Part shown: one piece after another, positions 32,034-40,696 of the stretch | How positions within the stretch are numbered: position 1 is the first letter of the stretch | Layout of the letters: each line of letters starts with the position of its first letter | Source of the DNA: Candidatus Gemmiger faecavium | Lineage (GTDB): Bacteria; Bacillota; Clostridia; Oscillospirales; Ruminococcaceae | NCBI GenBank assembly: GCA_019114415.1 | Contig: DXFO01000044.1 | Span: 1 to 44,464 of the forward strand | DNA length: 44,464 bases | Direction of reading: 5' to 3' | Notes under the pieces: model-generated | What the model was told of the DNA's origin: nothing | Database searches by the model: none | The model's input: only the letters and a program-made list of their open reading frames with translations | Program-made: the position numbers and the translations under genes

Positions 32034-33416
32034 ATGAAAAGCGGCAGACAGGATCTGGGCAACGGGCCGGTGCCCAAGCTGGTGCTGGGCCTTGCGGTGC
32101 CCGCCATGATTGCCCAGTTCGTCAACGTGTTGTACAGTATCATTGACCGTGTCTACATCGGCAACATTCCCGGCATCGGGGACCTGGCCCTGGCAGGCGT
32201 GGGCGTCTGCGGGCCCATCGTCACCCTGCTCAGCAGTTTCGGCACTCTGGTGGGGCTGGGCGGTTCCATCCTCATGGCTATCCGCATGGGGGAGGGGGAC
32301 TCAGGCGCCGCCCGCAAGGTGCTGGGCAACTGTTTTCTGTTCCTGGTGGGGCTGTCGGCGGTGCTGACCGCCGGGTTCCTGATCTGCCGGGAACCGCTGC
32401 TCCGCTGTTTCGGCGCCAGTGAATCCACCTTCGTCTACGCCGACACCTACATGACCATCTACACGGCGGGCACTTTCTTCGCCCTCATGGCGGTGGGTCT
32501 CAACTATTTCATCACCTGCCAGGGGTACAGCACCGTGGGCATGGCCGCCGTGCTCATCGGAGCGGTGGCCAACATCATCCTGGACCCCATCTTCATCTTT
32601 GCGCTGGACATGGGGGTAGCCGGTGCGGCGGTGGCCACCGTTCTGTCCCAGTTCCTGAGCTGCGCCTTCAACGTCTGGTTCCTGTTCTGCAAACCGCCCA
32701 TCCGCATCAGCTTCTGCCGACCTGATTTCCGCCTGATGCTCCGGGTGGCGGGCATGGGATTTCCGCCCTTCCTCATCATGGCCACCGACAGCCTGATCCT
32801 CATTGCCATGAACGCCGTGCTCCAGCACTACGGCGGCCCCGAGCAGGGCGACACCCTGATCGCCTGCGCCACCATCGTCCAGAGCTGCATGTCCCTCATC
32901 ACCGGACCCATGCTGGGCATCAGCAGCGGTACCCAGGCCATCATCAGCTACAACTACGGCGCCTGCCGGAGCGACCGCGTCCGCCAGGCCGCCCGCTGCG
33001 TGCTGCGCATGTGCCTGATCTTTACCGTCATCATGTTCGCCCTGTTCCAGCTGCTGGCCGGGCAGATCGTGCGCATCTTCACCTCCGACACTTCCCTCAT
33101 CGACCTGTCCGCCTGGGGGCTGCGGGTCTTTACCCTGGCCATCATCCCCCTGGCCGTCCAGTACGCCCGGGTGGACGGCCTGACCGCTCTGGCCCGTACC
33201 CGCACCTCTCTGGCCCTGTCCCTCTTCCGCAAGGGCAGTTTTGTGGCCTTTACCCTGATCCTGCCCGCCTTTTTGGGAGCGCAGGCAGCCTTTTACGCCG
33301 AGCCTTTGGCCGACGTCATCTCCGCCTGTGTCAGCGGCACCGTCTTTGCCCTGGTGTTTGAGCCCCAGCTGGCCCGCCGGGAATTCCACGCCGCCAACCG
33401 CAGGGCGGAACCGTGA
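32034..33416 (+). CDS. MATE-family multidrug/sodium antiporter
   Basis: 460 residues with twelve predicted helices in two related halves, each opening with the MATE pattern: PKLVLGLAVPAMIAQFVNVLYSIIDRVYIG near the N-terminus (split: AVPAMIAQFVN, IIDRVYIGN) and LMLRVAGMGFPPFLIMATDS in the middle. GISSGTQAIISYNYGA is typical of the DinF/NorM relatives in Clostridia. Exports cationic drugs or metabolites using Na+ or H+. The ATG at 32034 is chosen since homologues begin just there and AAAGGAG precedes it; the frame runs open upstream to 31824 without support. Possible regulation by leader and operator described nearby. Confidence 0.93.
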   Translation: MKSGRQDLGNGPVPKLVLGLAVPAMIAQFVNVLYSIIDRVYIGNIPGIGDLALAGVGVCGPIVTLLSSFGTLVGLGGSILMAIRMGEGDSGAARKVLGNCFLFLVGLSAVLTAGFLICREPLLRCFGASESTFVYADTYMTIYTAGTFFALMAVGLNYFITCQGYSTVGMAAVLIGAVANIILDPIFIFALDMGVAGAAVATVLSQFLSCAFNVWFLFCKPPIRISFCRPDFRLMLRVAGMGFPPFLIMATDSLILIAMNAVLQHYGGPEQGDTLIACATIVQSCMSLITGPMLGISSGTQAIISYNYGACRSDRVRQAARCVLRMCLIFTVIMFALFQLLAGQIVRIFTSDTSLIDLSAWGLRVFTLAIIPLAVQYARVDGLTALARTRTSLALSLFRKGSFVAFTLILPAFLGAQAAFYAEPLADVISACVSGTVFALVFEPQLARREFHAANRRAEP

Positions 33417-33444
33417 TCTTTCCGCCTTTTTCTTCGTCTTTCAT

Positions 33445-33473
33445 GGCCGCCGGGAGCTTCCGGCGGCCTTTTT
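33445..33473 (+). terminator. Terminator of the MATE gene
   Basis: GGCCGCCGG and CCGGCGGCC make a perfect 9-bp stem with a 6-base loop followed by five T, 29 bases after the stop codon. Confidence 0.9.
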
Positions 33474-33493
33474 CGTTTTCCCCTCCAAAAACG

Positions 33494-33516
33494 CCGCTGC
33501 GAGGCCCTCGCAGCGG
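33494..33516 (-). terminator. Second hairpin, terminator-like on the minus strand
   Basis: CCGCTGCGAG and CTCGCAGCGG pair perfectly over 10 bp with a 3-base loop. Read on the minus strand it is followed by CGTTTTTGG. No minus-strand gene lies upstream, so it may block antisense transcription or end an antisense RNA. Confidence 0.45.
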
Positions 33517-33552
33517 GGTCCTGGATAATTTTGCCGCTGTTTCGAAGGATTT

Positions 33553-33596
33553 TTCACAGTTCCTTTCTTTACGAATTCGACACATCGTGATATAAT
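33553..33596 (+). promoter_or_regulatory. Promoter of the LtaS-like gene
   Basis: TTTACG and TATAAT are 17 bases apart. Transcription would start near 33603, giving a 200-base leader. The sequence before the -10 matches the region upstream of the response regulator gene (26891-26927). Confidence 0.7.
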
Positions 33597-33801
33597 AAAT
33601 GGTTGTTCGCTGCTGCGCCGGTGAGATCAGGAAAAGAGTTCTGCCAAAACCGCCTTGCAGACGGGATCTTGCGGCCTTGTTTTCCGGGAGAGCCGGGCTG
33701 TTGCGAACGCCTCTTTTTTATACGTATCACACAAAATCACACGTGCCGCCTTGGTCAGTATGACCGGGTGCGGCACCCATCCACAGTAAGAGGGAACATT
33801 C

Positions 33802-35694
33802 ATGCAAACGCTCAAATCCCGCATCGTCGACCGGACCTTCTGGCTGCAGACCGTGCTGCCCTGCCTGCTTGCCCTGGCGGCGGCCTTCATTGCCCGGTAT
33901 CAGCTGGAGCTGTCCGACGGCGTCACCGCCGACTACATGGCCGGGCAGTGGCCGGTGTACGCCCCCCTGAACGCCCTGACCGCCTTCTGCCTGACGCTGG
34001 TGCTCTTTGCCTTGCTGGGCAAGTGGTCCCGGGCCACCGGCATTGCCGGGGCGGTGTTCACCATTCTGTCCATCGCCAACTACTACACCCGGGAGCTGCA
34101 CGGCTCCGCCCTCATGCCCCAGGACGTTTTGAACATCGGCACCGCGGCGGAGGTCATGGGCAGCTACACCCTGCGCATCAACCAGACCGTCCTGACGCTG
34201 GGGCTTCTGTATCTGCCGGTGCTGGCCATGGCCGCTTTGCAGGCATGGCTGGTGCGTCCCCGCAAGGGCGTCAAGATCAGCTGGAAGCGCCGGGGCATCC
34301 GGTACGGGGCCAGCTTCCTCTGCGCCGCCCTGATCTTGTACATCGGCTATTTCAGCCCCGCCCCCATCAAGCCCAAGGCCACCTACGGCTGGGCATGGCA
34401 GGAGACCTATTATAAATACGGGTATCTGGCCGGCACCATCGAGGCTGCCTCCCTGCTGGTGGACCCCATCCTCATGCCGGAGGGCTATTCCAACGACGCC
34501 GCAGCCCAAGCCGCCGCCCTGGGGGCCGATTATCAGCGTTCCACCGCCGAAGTGGCGGAGGAGGAATACCCCGACGTCATCCTGATCCTCTCCGAGAGTT
34601 TCTACGATCCCTCTCTGGTGACCGATCTGCAGACCGACGTGGAGTACATGTCCACCATCCAGAACCTGCCCAACAGCATTCTGGGCCACACCGTCAGCCC
34701 CCACGTGGGCGGCGGCACCAACTCCAGCGAGTACGAGATGCTGACCTCCAACTCCCTGATGCTCATGCCCAGCATCACTCCCTTCAACTGGCTGAACCTC
34801 CACGGCGCCAACAGCCTGGTCAGCTATCTGGAGGAGCTGGGCTACGCCACCATGGCGGCCCATCCCTACACCAACTCCAACTATCGCCGGGATTCCGCCT
34901 GGCTGGCCCTGGGCTTTGACGAGACCCATTTCCAGGAGGATTTCCCCACCCAGGAATACTACGGCAACCGTCCCTACCAGACCGACTCGGCCACCTACAA
35001 GGACTTTGCCGCCCTGTACGAGGCCATGCCGGAGGATCAGCCCCGGTTTGCCTTCCTGGTATCCATCCAGAGCCACGGCGACTATGACATGAACGATGCC
35101 TCCCTGGATCTGGTCCATGCGGCCACCGACTACGGCGAGTACGACGACGAGGTGGACGAGTTCCTTTCCTGCATGTACATGAGCGACCAGGCCATCGCCG
35201 AGCTGTGCGATTACTACACCCAGGTGTACGAGGAGACCGGCCGCAAGGTCATCATCGCCATGGCGGGCGACCATGCGCCCAGCTTTGTGGACCACATTGC
35301 CGACCAGAGCATCCCCGAAAACGACCTGCAGATTTTGGAGCGCAGCACCCCCTATTTCATCTGGGCCAACTACCCGCTGGAAAACGCCGGGTATGTGAAC
35401 GAGAAGGACCCCCTGAACCGGATGGACCTGTGCGACCTGGCTCCCACCCTGGTGGAGCAGGCGGGATTGCCGCTGTCGCCCTTCTATCAGTATCTGCTGG
35501 CCATGAAGCAGGATGTTGCGGTGCAGACGGCCGGCAACGATTACATGGCGTCCGACGGCAAGACCTACACCTACGGTGTAAATGCGGACAACGACGCCTG
35601 GATGAGCGGATATTTCTATCTGGAATACAACAACATCGGGGCCAAGGCGACCTGTGACAAAAGCCTGTTTTCGCCCCTGACGCCCGCGGCCTGA
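33802..35694 (+). CDS. LtaS-type glycerol-phosphate transferase (membrane sulfatase-fold enzyme)
   Basis: 630 residues. Five transmembrane helices in the first 185 residues, then an extracellular sulfatase-fold domain. Metal and catalytic residues follow the LtaS pattern: Glu265 in LILSESFYDP, the nucleophile Thr306 in HVGGGTNSSEYEML, and Asp490-His491 in MAGDHAPSF. It should polymerise or transfer glycerol phosphate from phosphatidylglycerol onto a lipid or glycan outside the cell. A preceding AGAGGGAAC is the likely ribosome binding site. Closest in layout to the LTA-synthase relatives of Clostridia that may modify cell-surface glycans instead of making LTA. Its promoter motif ties it to the two-component system. 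Confidence 0.92.
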   Translation: MQTLKSRIVDRTFWLQTVLPCLLALAAAFIARYQLELSDGVTADYMAGQWPVYAPLNALTAFCLTLVLFALLGKWSRATGIAGAVFTILSIANYYTRELHGSALMPQDVLNIGTAAEVMGSYTLRINQTVLTLGLLYLPVLAMAALQAWLVRPRKGVKISWKRRGIRYGASFLCAALILYIGYFSPAPIKPKATYGWAWQETYYKYGYLAGTIEAASLLVDPILMPEGYSNDAAAQAAALGADYQRSTAEVAEEEYPDVILILSESFYDPSLVTDLQTDVEYMSTIQNLPNSILGHTVSPHVGGGTNSSEYEMLTSNSLMLMPSITPFNWLNLHGANSLVSYLEELGYATMAAHPYTNSNYRRDSAWLALGFDETHFQEDFPTQEYYGNRPYQTDSATYKDFAALYEAMPEDQPRFAFLVSIQSHGDYDMNDASLDLVHAATDYGEYDDEVDEFLSCMYMSDQAIAELCDYYTQVYEETGRKVIIAMAGDHAPSFVDHIADQSIPENDLQILERSTPYFIWANYPLENAGYVNEKDPLNRMDLCDLAPTLVEQAGLPLSPFYQYLLAMKQDVAVQTAGNDYMASDGKTYTYGVNADNDAWMSGYFYLEYNNIGAKATCDKSLFSPLTPAA

Positions 35695-35741
35695 GGGCCG
35701 GGAAACACCGGGATACGGGGTGTACGGAGGAACAATCGGAT

Positions 35742-36596
35742 ATGGAGCAGAAACTCGGCCTTGTGCTGGAAGGCGGCGCCATGCGGGGGCTTTACACCGC
35801 AGGCGTACTGGACGCTTTTTTGGAATCGGGCATTCATGTGGACGGAGTCATCGGCGTATCGGCCGGGACGGTGCACGGGGTGTCCTATCTGTCGGGCCAG
35901 CATGGACGCAGCATCCGCTATTATGAAAAGTACCGCAAAGACAAGCGGTTCATGGGGCTTTACCCCCTGCTGACCACCGGGGACATTGTGGACAAGCAGT
36001 TTTGCTACCACGACATTCCCTGGGAGCTGGACCCCTTTGACGACGACGCCTTCACGGCGTCGGGGATTCCCTTTTACGTCACCTGCACCAACGTGGAGAC
36101 AGGCAAGGCGGAGTACATCCGCTGCGACTCCATGAGCAAAGGGGACAGCATGGAGTACCTGCGGGCGGGCGCGTCCATGCCGCTGGTCTCCCACATTGTG
36201 GAAGTGGGCGGCAAAAAACTGCTGGACGGCGGCGTGGCGGACAGCATTCCCCTGGGGGCTTTCCGCCGGATGGGGTATCTGAAAAACATCGTAGTGCTGA
36301 CCCGGGCGGCGGGATACCGCAAGAAACCGGCGTCCATGCTGCCGTTCAAGATGATGTACCGGGAATATCCTGAGTTTGTGAACGCCATGGCCCACCGGCA
36401 CGAGGTCTACAATGCCGAGCTGGCCGCCGTGGAGCAGGGCGTGGCAGACGGCGACGTCTTTGTGCTGCGGCCCAGCGTGGACCTGGAGGTCTCCCGCACC
36501 GAGCACAGTGTGAAAAAGCTGCGCCAGCTGTACGAGCTGGGCCGCGCCGACACCCTGTCCCGGCTGGGAGAGCTGCGGCGGTTCTGCGCAAAGTAA
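35742..36596 (+). CDS. Patatin-like phospholipase
   Basis: 284 residues, soluble, no signal peptide. GGAMRG (11-16) forms the oxyanion loop, Ser40 in GVSAG is the nucleophile and Asp162 in DGGVADSIPL the second member of the Ser-Asp dyad. The size and the RAGASMPLVSHIVEV region match the YjjU/RssA bacterial group, which hydrolyses acyl esters of lipids. The C-terminus is helical. GGAGGAAC precedes the ATG, 47 bases after the LtaS-like gene, so the two are probably co-transcribed; membrane lipid turnover links them (LtaS reactions release diacylglycerol). Confidence 0.93.
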   Translation: MEQKLGLVLEGGAMRGLYTAGVLDAFLESGIHVDGVIGVSAGTVHGVSYLSGQHGRSIRYYEKYRKDKRFMGLYPLLTTGDIVDKQFCYHDIPWELDPFDDDAFTASGIPFYVTCTNVETGKAEYIRCDSMSKGDSMEYLRAGASMPLVSHIVEVGGKKLLDGGVADSIPLGAFRRMGYLKNIVVLTRAAGYRKKPASMLPFKMMYREYPEFVNAMAHRHEVYNAELAAVEQGVADGDVFVLRPSVDLEVSRTEHSVKKLRQLYELGRADTLSRLGELRRFCAK

Positions 36597-36609
36597 AACT
36601 GCGTACAGC

Positions 36610-36638
36610 TTGCGCTTTTGCCCGCTGTGTGCTACAAT
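36610..36638 (+). promoter_or_regulatory. Promoter of a candidate small RNA
   Basis: TTGCGC and TACAAT are 17 bases apart, 14 bases after the lipase stop codon. No gene with a ribosome binding site follows within reach, but a strong terminator does. Confidence 0.55.
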
Positions 36639-36644
36639 ATCGGG

Positions 36645-36804
36645 CGGACGATCGGTCTTTCCCGCAAAATTGCGGTTCGTTGCCCGCATGACGCCTCCTC
36701 GGCGGCGGTGGCGTTTGCCATGCTGCCATGCGGCGGGGAAGATCTTTCCGTTTACCAAGTTCGGCGGGCGCGCCGCGGGGGAAACTCTGCGGCGCGCCCG
36801 TTTT
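36645..36804 (+). ncRNA. Candidate non-coding RNA, about 160 bases
   Basis: The segment is bounded by a promoter (36610-36638) and a perfect terminator. Within it, GCAAAATTGC (36665-36674), CGCCTCCTCGGCGGCGG and similar words are self-complementary. A 68-residue frame crosses it but lacks a ribosome binding site and reads through the terminator. It matches no RNA class I can name (no SRP, 6S, tmRNA or RNase P core). Confidence 0.4.
36765..36804 (+). terminator. Strong terminator with no gene before it
   Basis: CGGGCGCGCCGC and GCGGCGCGCCCG form a perfect 12-bp stem with a 12-base loop, then TTTT, GGG and five more T. It may also serve the lipase gene 170 bases upstream. Confidence 0.85.
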
Positions 36805-36806
36805 GG

Positions 36807-37741
36807 GTTTTTGGGTGGCTTTGACTTTTGGGAGATGTTTTTTGGGGAAGGTTATTTCCAGGCGGACGGCAGGCAGGGCAGGGTTTGGATTATTTAAGAT
36901 TTTTATTTGGTAACCAGAGGCTTTCTGTATGTTGCGACGTTTCAGGAAAGCGTCATCTAACAGCAGACTGCCGCTTTTTGTGCGGTCAAAAAGCGGCGGA
37001 AAAACCCGCCCCTAGTTCCGAGGCGGGGGGCACGGCTCAAGGGGCCTGCGGGCCCCTTAAGAAACCCCGGGGCAAGAAGTGGGTCGTGCCGAGAATTGCC
37101 TCCTGCAACTCAATAGAACACGGTCTATGGAGCACGTTACGTGCATCACAAGATACACGGTCACCCGGCCTCCCGCATTTGTGCGCCGGCCAGGCCCCGC
37201 AGGCCGGCGCCTGGGGGCCAACCCCGTCACCCTCTCGTTTTCCTTTCTATTGTCCAAAGGCCCGGCTGTAATTGTTGCCGCTTTCTCACCCTCCATTTTC
37301 CACCCTTTCGCCCGCTCCTCCCCGTCCGCTAAAGCGGGTTTTTATCCCATCACGCTTGCCCCCAACAGCAGGGCAGGAAACTGCTTTCCTCCCCGTTTCC
37401 GCCATTCTGCCCAAGCCGTGTCCCTGCTTTTGTGCGGTTTCGCCAAAAGTCTGCGGCGGCGGGGCGGGTATCTGGCGCATGGGGCGGGCGGCATGGTATT
37501 ATTGTTATCAGAAATATTTCCCCGCCGCGCCGGTGCTCTCCCTGTTCCGTGCACCGCCCTGTTTGATTCCGGCGGGGATTCCGGCGCGCCGCTCTTTCGG
37601 CGGGAGCCACAGAGAAAAGAAAGGATCTGCAAAACCGCAAAGCGGCAGCCGCTGCCCTGCGGTGAGGATGTTTGCCCTTTTGTTTTCCGCTGGCTCCCTC
37701 CGGCAGTGGTACGGCCGTTTTTTCCGGGAGATGTAAATGCT
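36807..37741. other. Long gene-free region with hairpin-rich core
   Basis: Over 900 bases without a convincing gene. 36807-36955 is G/T-rich and then AT-rich (around 36888-36910, promoter-like). 36960-37210 is a dense array of stems described separately. 37220-37741 is pyrimidine-rich with no strong signal; open frames here lack ribosome binding sites until the GH115-like gene. A weak -10 (TATTAT, 37498-37503) may drive that gene. Confidence 0.6.
36960..37210 (+). ncRNA. Candidate large structured RNA
   Basis: Consecutive stable stems: GCCGCTTTTTG/CAAAAAGCGGC (36970-36997), CCCGCC/GGCGGG (37005-37027), an outer 10-pair stem GGCACGGCTC/GGGTCGTGCC with two G-U pairs (37029-37090) that encloses AAGGGGCC-TGCG-GGCCCCTT and CCCCGGGG, GCACG/CGTGC (37132-37144), and a perfect 9-pair GCGCCGGCC/GGCCGGCGC (37183-37210). 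Nested, near-contiguous helices in a gene-free stretch suggest a folded RNA. No known class recognised; strand is assumed from the neighbours. Confidence 0.4.
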
Positions 37742-39772
37742 ATGGAATTTCTTTTGACACGGGGCGTGGAGATCTCGGCCCAGTGGTCCAGCGAGCCTTT
37801 GCGCCGGGCCCTGGCCCGGTTCCGCCGCGACCTGGAAATGACCCTCAACGAGGGGGACCTCATCCCTTCCGGGCGCATCCAGCTTTGTCTGGTGCGCAGT
37901 CTTGCCCCCGAGCAGTTCTCCATCGACCTGCAAAGCAGCGAGTCCATGATCATCCGCGCCGCCGACGAGCTGGGGGCCATCTACGCCCTGCTCCATCTCA
38001 GCCGCACTGCCCTGGGGGTGACCCCCTTCTGGTTCTGGAACGACCAGCAGTTTGAACGCAAGGAACTGGCCGCCGTCACCGCCGAACACACCGCCAGCAA
38101 GGCAGCTTCCGTGGCCCTGCGGGGCTGGAGTTTCGAGGGCGGCCAGCTGCTGGAAGGCTGGAACACCAACCCCGCCGACCTGGGCTGGGAGATGGCCTTT
38201 GAAGCCCTGCTCCGCTGCGGCGGCAACTTTGTGGCTCTGCCCCAGGGCGCCCCCGCCGACCTGGCCGCGGCCATGGGCCTGTGGCGGCTGCAAAGCGGCC
38301 CCTGCCCGTTGGAAGCCGCCCCCTTTGACCGGGCGGTCCCCGGCAAGTCTCCCATCTACGCCCGGAGCGCCGACGACTACGCCCGGCTGTGGGCCGACGC
38401 CGTCAACCGGCACAAGCAGCAAAAGATCATCTGGCGCATCGGTCTGCCCGCCCAGGGCGGCGACCTGTTCGACCGGCGGGAGCTGGCCATGGCCACGCTG
38501 CCCCGGCAGGGCGAGGTATTGGGCCGCATCCTCCGCGCCCAGTACGACGCCGTGCGGGCGGTACTGCCCTCCGCCCCCATCTGTCTGTCCGACCCGGAAG
38601 CCGCGGCCCTGGAACGGGCGGAGGCCCTCACCCTGCCCGACGACATCATCCGCCTCTGGCCGGACAACGGCTACGGCAGGTTCGTCAGCCCCCGGGAGGG
38701 CAGCCGCGATCCCCGCACGCCCCAGCTTCCCCCCGAGCCCACCGGCGCCCGGGGCGGCGTCTGGTTCCACGCGGCATACAGCGACGGTCAGGCGGGCAAC
38801 TGTCTGACCATGCGCCCCGCCGCCATGGATCTGGCCGCCCGGGAACTGTGCGACGCCTTTGAAAAGGGCGCCCGGGCCATGTGGCTGGTCTGCGCGGGCA
38901 GCGTCAAGCCCCATGTCTATCCCCTGGATGCCCTGGCCGCCCTGTGGCGCAACGTAGACGCCGACCTGGATGCCCACCGGGCAGCCTATCTGCGCACCTA
39001 CTACCGCGCCCCCGACGGCTGGGCCCTGCAGGACCGCCAGCTGGACGATCTGAATACCTGTCTCAAATCCTGGTTCACCTCCACCGCCGCCTTCGGACCC
39101 TGGCCCGACCAGCGGGCGGGGGAGCAGCTCATGGCCTGCGCCGCCCGGGCGGTGGCCACGGCCTGGCTGTCCGGCCGGACCAAAAGTTCTCTTCCCGCCC
39201 TGCGCTGGGCGGCAGGGGACCAGCCTTTTGCCGAGCAGCTGGCCTGGCTGCGGGGCGTCTGCGCCGACGCCCTGCCCGGGTTCGACACGCTGCTGTCCGG
39301 CTGCGAGTACGCCGCCCGGCCCACCACCCGTCTGTGGACGGACACGGTGCTGGGTCAGGTGCGCATCTACCGCTACTGTCTCAAGGGCGTGGTGGAGCTG
39401 TGCGACGCCTGGCAGCTGTGGACGGCCGGGGACTACCGCGCCTGCTTTTTGAAGGTGGGCCGCTCCGCCGCCGGGTTCGAGACCGCCCGCCGCGTGGTGC
39501 GGGATATGGCCCACGGGCGGTGGGCAAACTTCTACCGTCAGGAGGAGACCCTGACCGACCTGGCCCGCACCGTCTGGGTGCTGCGGGGGCTGGCCGCCCT
39601 GCCCCGGGCTGCCGGGGACGGCCCCGACTACACCGGCTGGCAGCGGGAGGCCCTGGGCAGCGACGCCCCCGTCTCCGCCATGCGGGACGAAGCCCTGCTG
39701 GCCATTCTGGAGCAGGCCGACGCCCGGGAAGCCGGAGACGGAACTGCCAACCAACAGGGGAGGGAACTTTGA
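37742..39772 (+). CDS. GH115-like protein (alpha-glucuronidase family), short form
   Basis: 676 residues, no signal peptide, so cytoplasmic. The N-domain ends in DELGAIYALLHLSRTALGVTPFWFWND, and LRGWSFEGGQLLEGWNTN follows, both recalling GH115 enzymes that remove (4-O-methyl)glucuronate from xylan or arabinogalactan. KIIWRIGLPAQGGDLF and GGVWFHAAYSDGQ continue the barrel. Typical members are 800-1000 residues; here the C-terminal domains appear shortened. The ATG at 37742 follows GGGAG; the open frame extends 660 bases further upstream but with no conserved or plausible sequence. Family call is moderate, activity unproven. Stop overlaps the next start. Confidence 0.75.
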   Translation: MEFLLTRGVEISAQWSSEPLRRALARFRRDLEMTLNEGDLIPSGRIQLCLVRSLAPEQFSIDLQSSESMIIRAADELGAIYALLHLSRTALGVTPFWFWNDQQFERKELAAVTAEHTASKAASVALRGWSFEGGQLLEGWNTNPADLGWEMAFEALLRCGGNFVALPQGAPADLAAAMGLWRLQSGPCPLEAAPFDRAVPGKSPIYARSADDYARLWADAVNRHKQQKIIWRIGLPAQGGDLFDRRELAMATLPRQGEVLGRILRAQYDAVRAVLPSAPICLSDPEAAALERAEALTLPDDIIRLWPDNGYGRFVSPREGSRDPRTPQLPPEPTGARGGVWFHAAYSDGQAGNCLTMRPAAMDLAARELCDAFEKGARAMWLVCAGSVKPHVYPLDALAALWRNVDADLDAHRAAYLRTYYRAPDGWALQDRQLDDLNTCLKSWFTSTAAFGPWPDQRAGEQLMACAARAVATAWLSGRTKSSLPALRWAAGDQPFAEQLAWLRGVCADALPGFDTLLSGCEYAARPTTRLWTDTVLGQVRIYRYCLKGVVELCDAWQLWTAGDYRACFLKVGRSAAGFETARRVVRDMAHGRWANFYRQEETLTDLARTVWVLRGLAALPRAAGDGPDYTGWQREALGSDAPVSAMRDEALLAILEQADAREAGDGTANQQGREL

Positions 39773-40428
39773 TGAGCGTTACCTTTGATGATATCCGGCA
39801 GAACGCCGAGATTGCCGCCTACATCCGCAAGGCGGACGAATCCCTGGCGGCCCTGGGTTACACCGAGCACAGCTTTGCCCACGTGGGCCGGGCGGCGGAC
39901 GTGGCCCGGCGCATCCTGCTCTGGCTGGGCTGCGACGCCCGCACCGCCGAGCTGGCCGCCATTGCGGGCTGGCTGCACGACATCGGCAACGTGGTCAACC
40001 GCATCGACCATGCCCAGAGCGGCGCGGTCATGGCGTTCCGCATTCTGGACAAGCTGGGCTTTGACCCGGAGGAGACCGCCACCGTCATCACCGCCATCGG
40101 CAATCACGACGAGGGCACCGCCTTCCCGGTAAACGCCGTGGCCGCCGCCCTGATTCTGGCCGACAAGACCGACGTGCGTGCCAACCGTGTGCGCAACAAG
40201 GACAAGACCACCTTTGACATCCACGACCGGGTGAATTTTTCGGTCAAGGAATCCCAGGTGCTGTTTGAGAAAGGGGTCATCCGCCTGGCCCTGACCATCG
40301 ATACCGATTTCTGCGCCGTCATGGACTATTTTGAAATTTTCCTCGACCGCATGATCCTCTGCCGCAAGGCCGCCGAAAAGCTGGGCGTGCGGTTTGCCCT
40401 TTCCATCAACGGCCAGGCCATGCTGTGA
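39772..40428 (+). CDS. HD-domain phosphohydrolase
   Basis: 218 residues. The HD signature is clear: HSFAHVGRAADVARRI (His near 32), LAAIAGWLHDIGNVVNR with the His-Asp pair, and GNHDEGTAF later for the second half of the metal site. ILADKTDVRANRVRNK is typical of small Firmicutes HD proteins. Likely a metal-dependent phosphohydrolase acting on a nucleotide or small phosphate ester; substrate unknown. The ATG overlaps the GH115-like stop by one base, with GGGGAGGG upstream, so the two are translationally coupled although no functional link is obvious. Confidence 0.9.
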   Translation: MSVTFDDIRQNAEIAAYIRKADESLAALGYTEHSFAHVGRAADVARRILLWLGCDARTAELAAIAGWLHDIGNVVNRIDHAQSGAVMAFRILDKLGFDPEETATVITAIGNHDEGTAFPVNAVAAALILADKTDVRANRVRNKDKTTFDIHDRVNFSVKESQVLFEKGVIRLALTIDTDFCAVMDYFEIFLDRMILCRKAAEKLGVRFALSINGQAML

Positions 40429-40548
40429 CCAGGGCTGACATCTAGTAGGCCGCGGCGGGCGGCACAACAAGATATGGAGCAGGGGAAAGAGATTGCCCCG
40501 CAATTCGTGAAAAAACACATACAAAAGGCAAAAAATCCCCTTTGGGTG

Positions 40549-40578
40549 TTGACAAAAGCCTTGACGATGGGATATAAT
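40549..40578 (+). promoter_or_regulatory. Promoter of the rpmH operon
   Basis: Consensus TTGACA and TATAAT with an 18-base spacer, the best promoter in the window. It gives a leader of about 110 bases containing CGATGGGGC/GCCC-CATCG (40601-40624) and GCGCGTGG/CCACCGCGC (about 40643-40672) stems before GGAGG at 40683. No DnaA-box cluster is seen around it. Confidence 0.9.
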
Positions 40579-40696
40579 CATAGTCTGCAAGGCTGTCCCT
40601 CGATGGGGCGTAGCCCAGGCATCGAAATTCACCCCGCAAGGCGCGCGTGGCACCAAGCATCCCACCGCGCAAAATTGGGACAGGAGGATATGTAAA

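Noticed and set aside
37060-37085. AAACCCCGGGGCAAGAAG, resembling part of RNase P RNA
   Set aside because: The other universal RNase P segments (GAGGAAAGTCC and the ACAGAA end) are absent within 400 bases on either side.
37079-37741. 220-residue N-terminal extension of the GH115-like protein
   Set aside because: The translation is low-quality, Cys/Arg/Pro-rich and unlike any domain. A ribosome binding site precedes the later ATG at 37742.
40429-40560. Possible replication origin beside rpmH
   Set aside because: No TTATNCACA-type DnaA boxes on either strand and no dnaA gene nearby.
40474-40695. 73-residue open frame before rpmH
   Set aside because: It spans the consensus rpmH promoter and leader and lacks a ribosome binding site.
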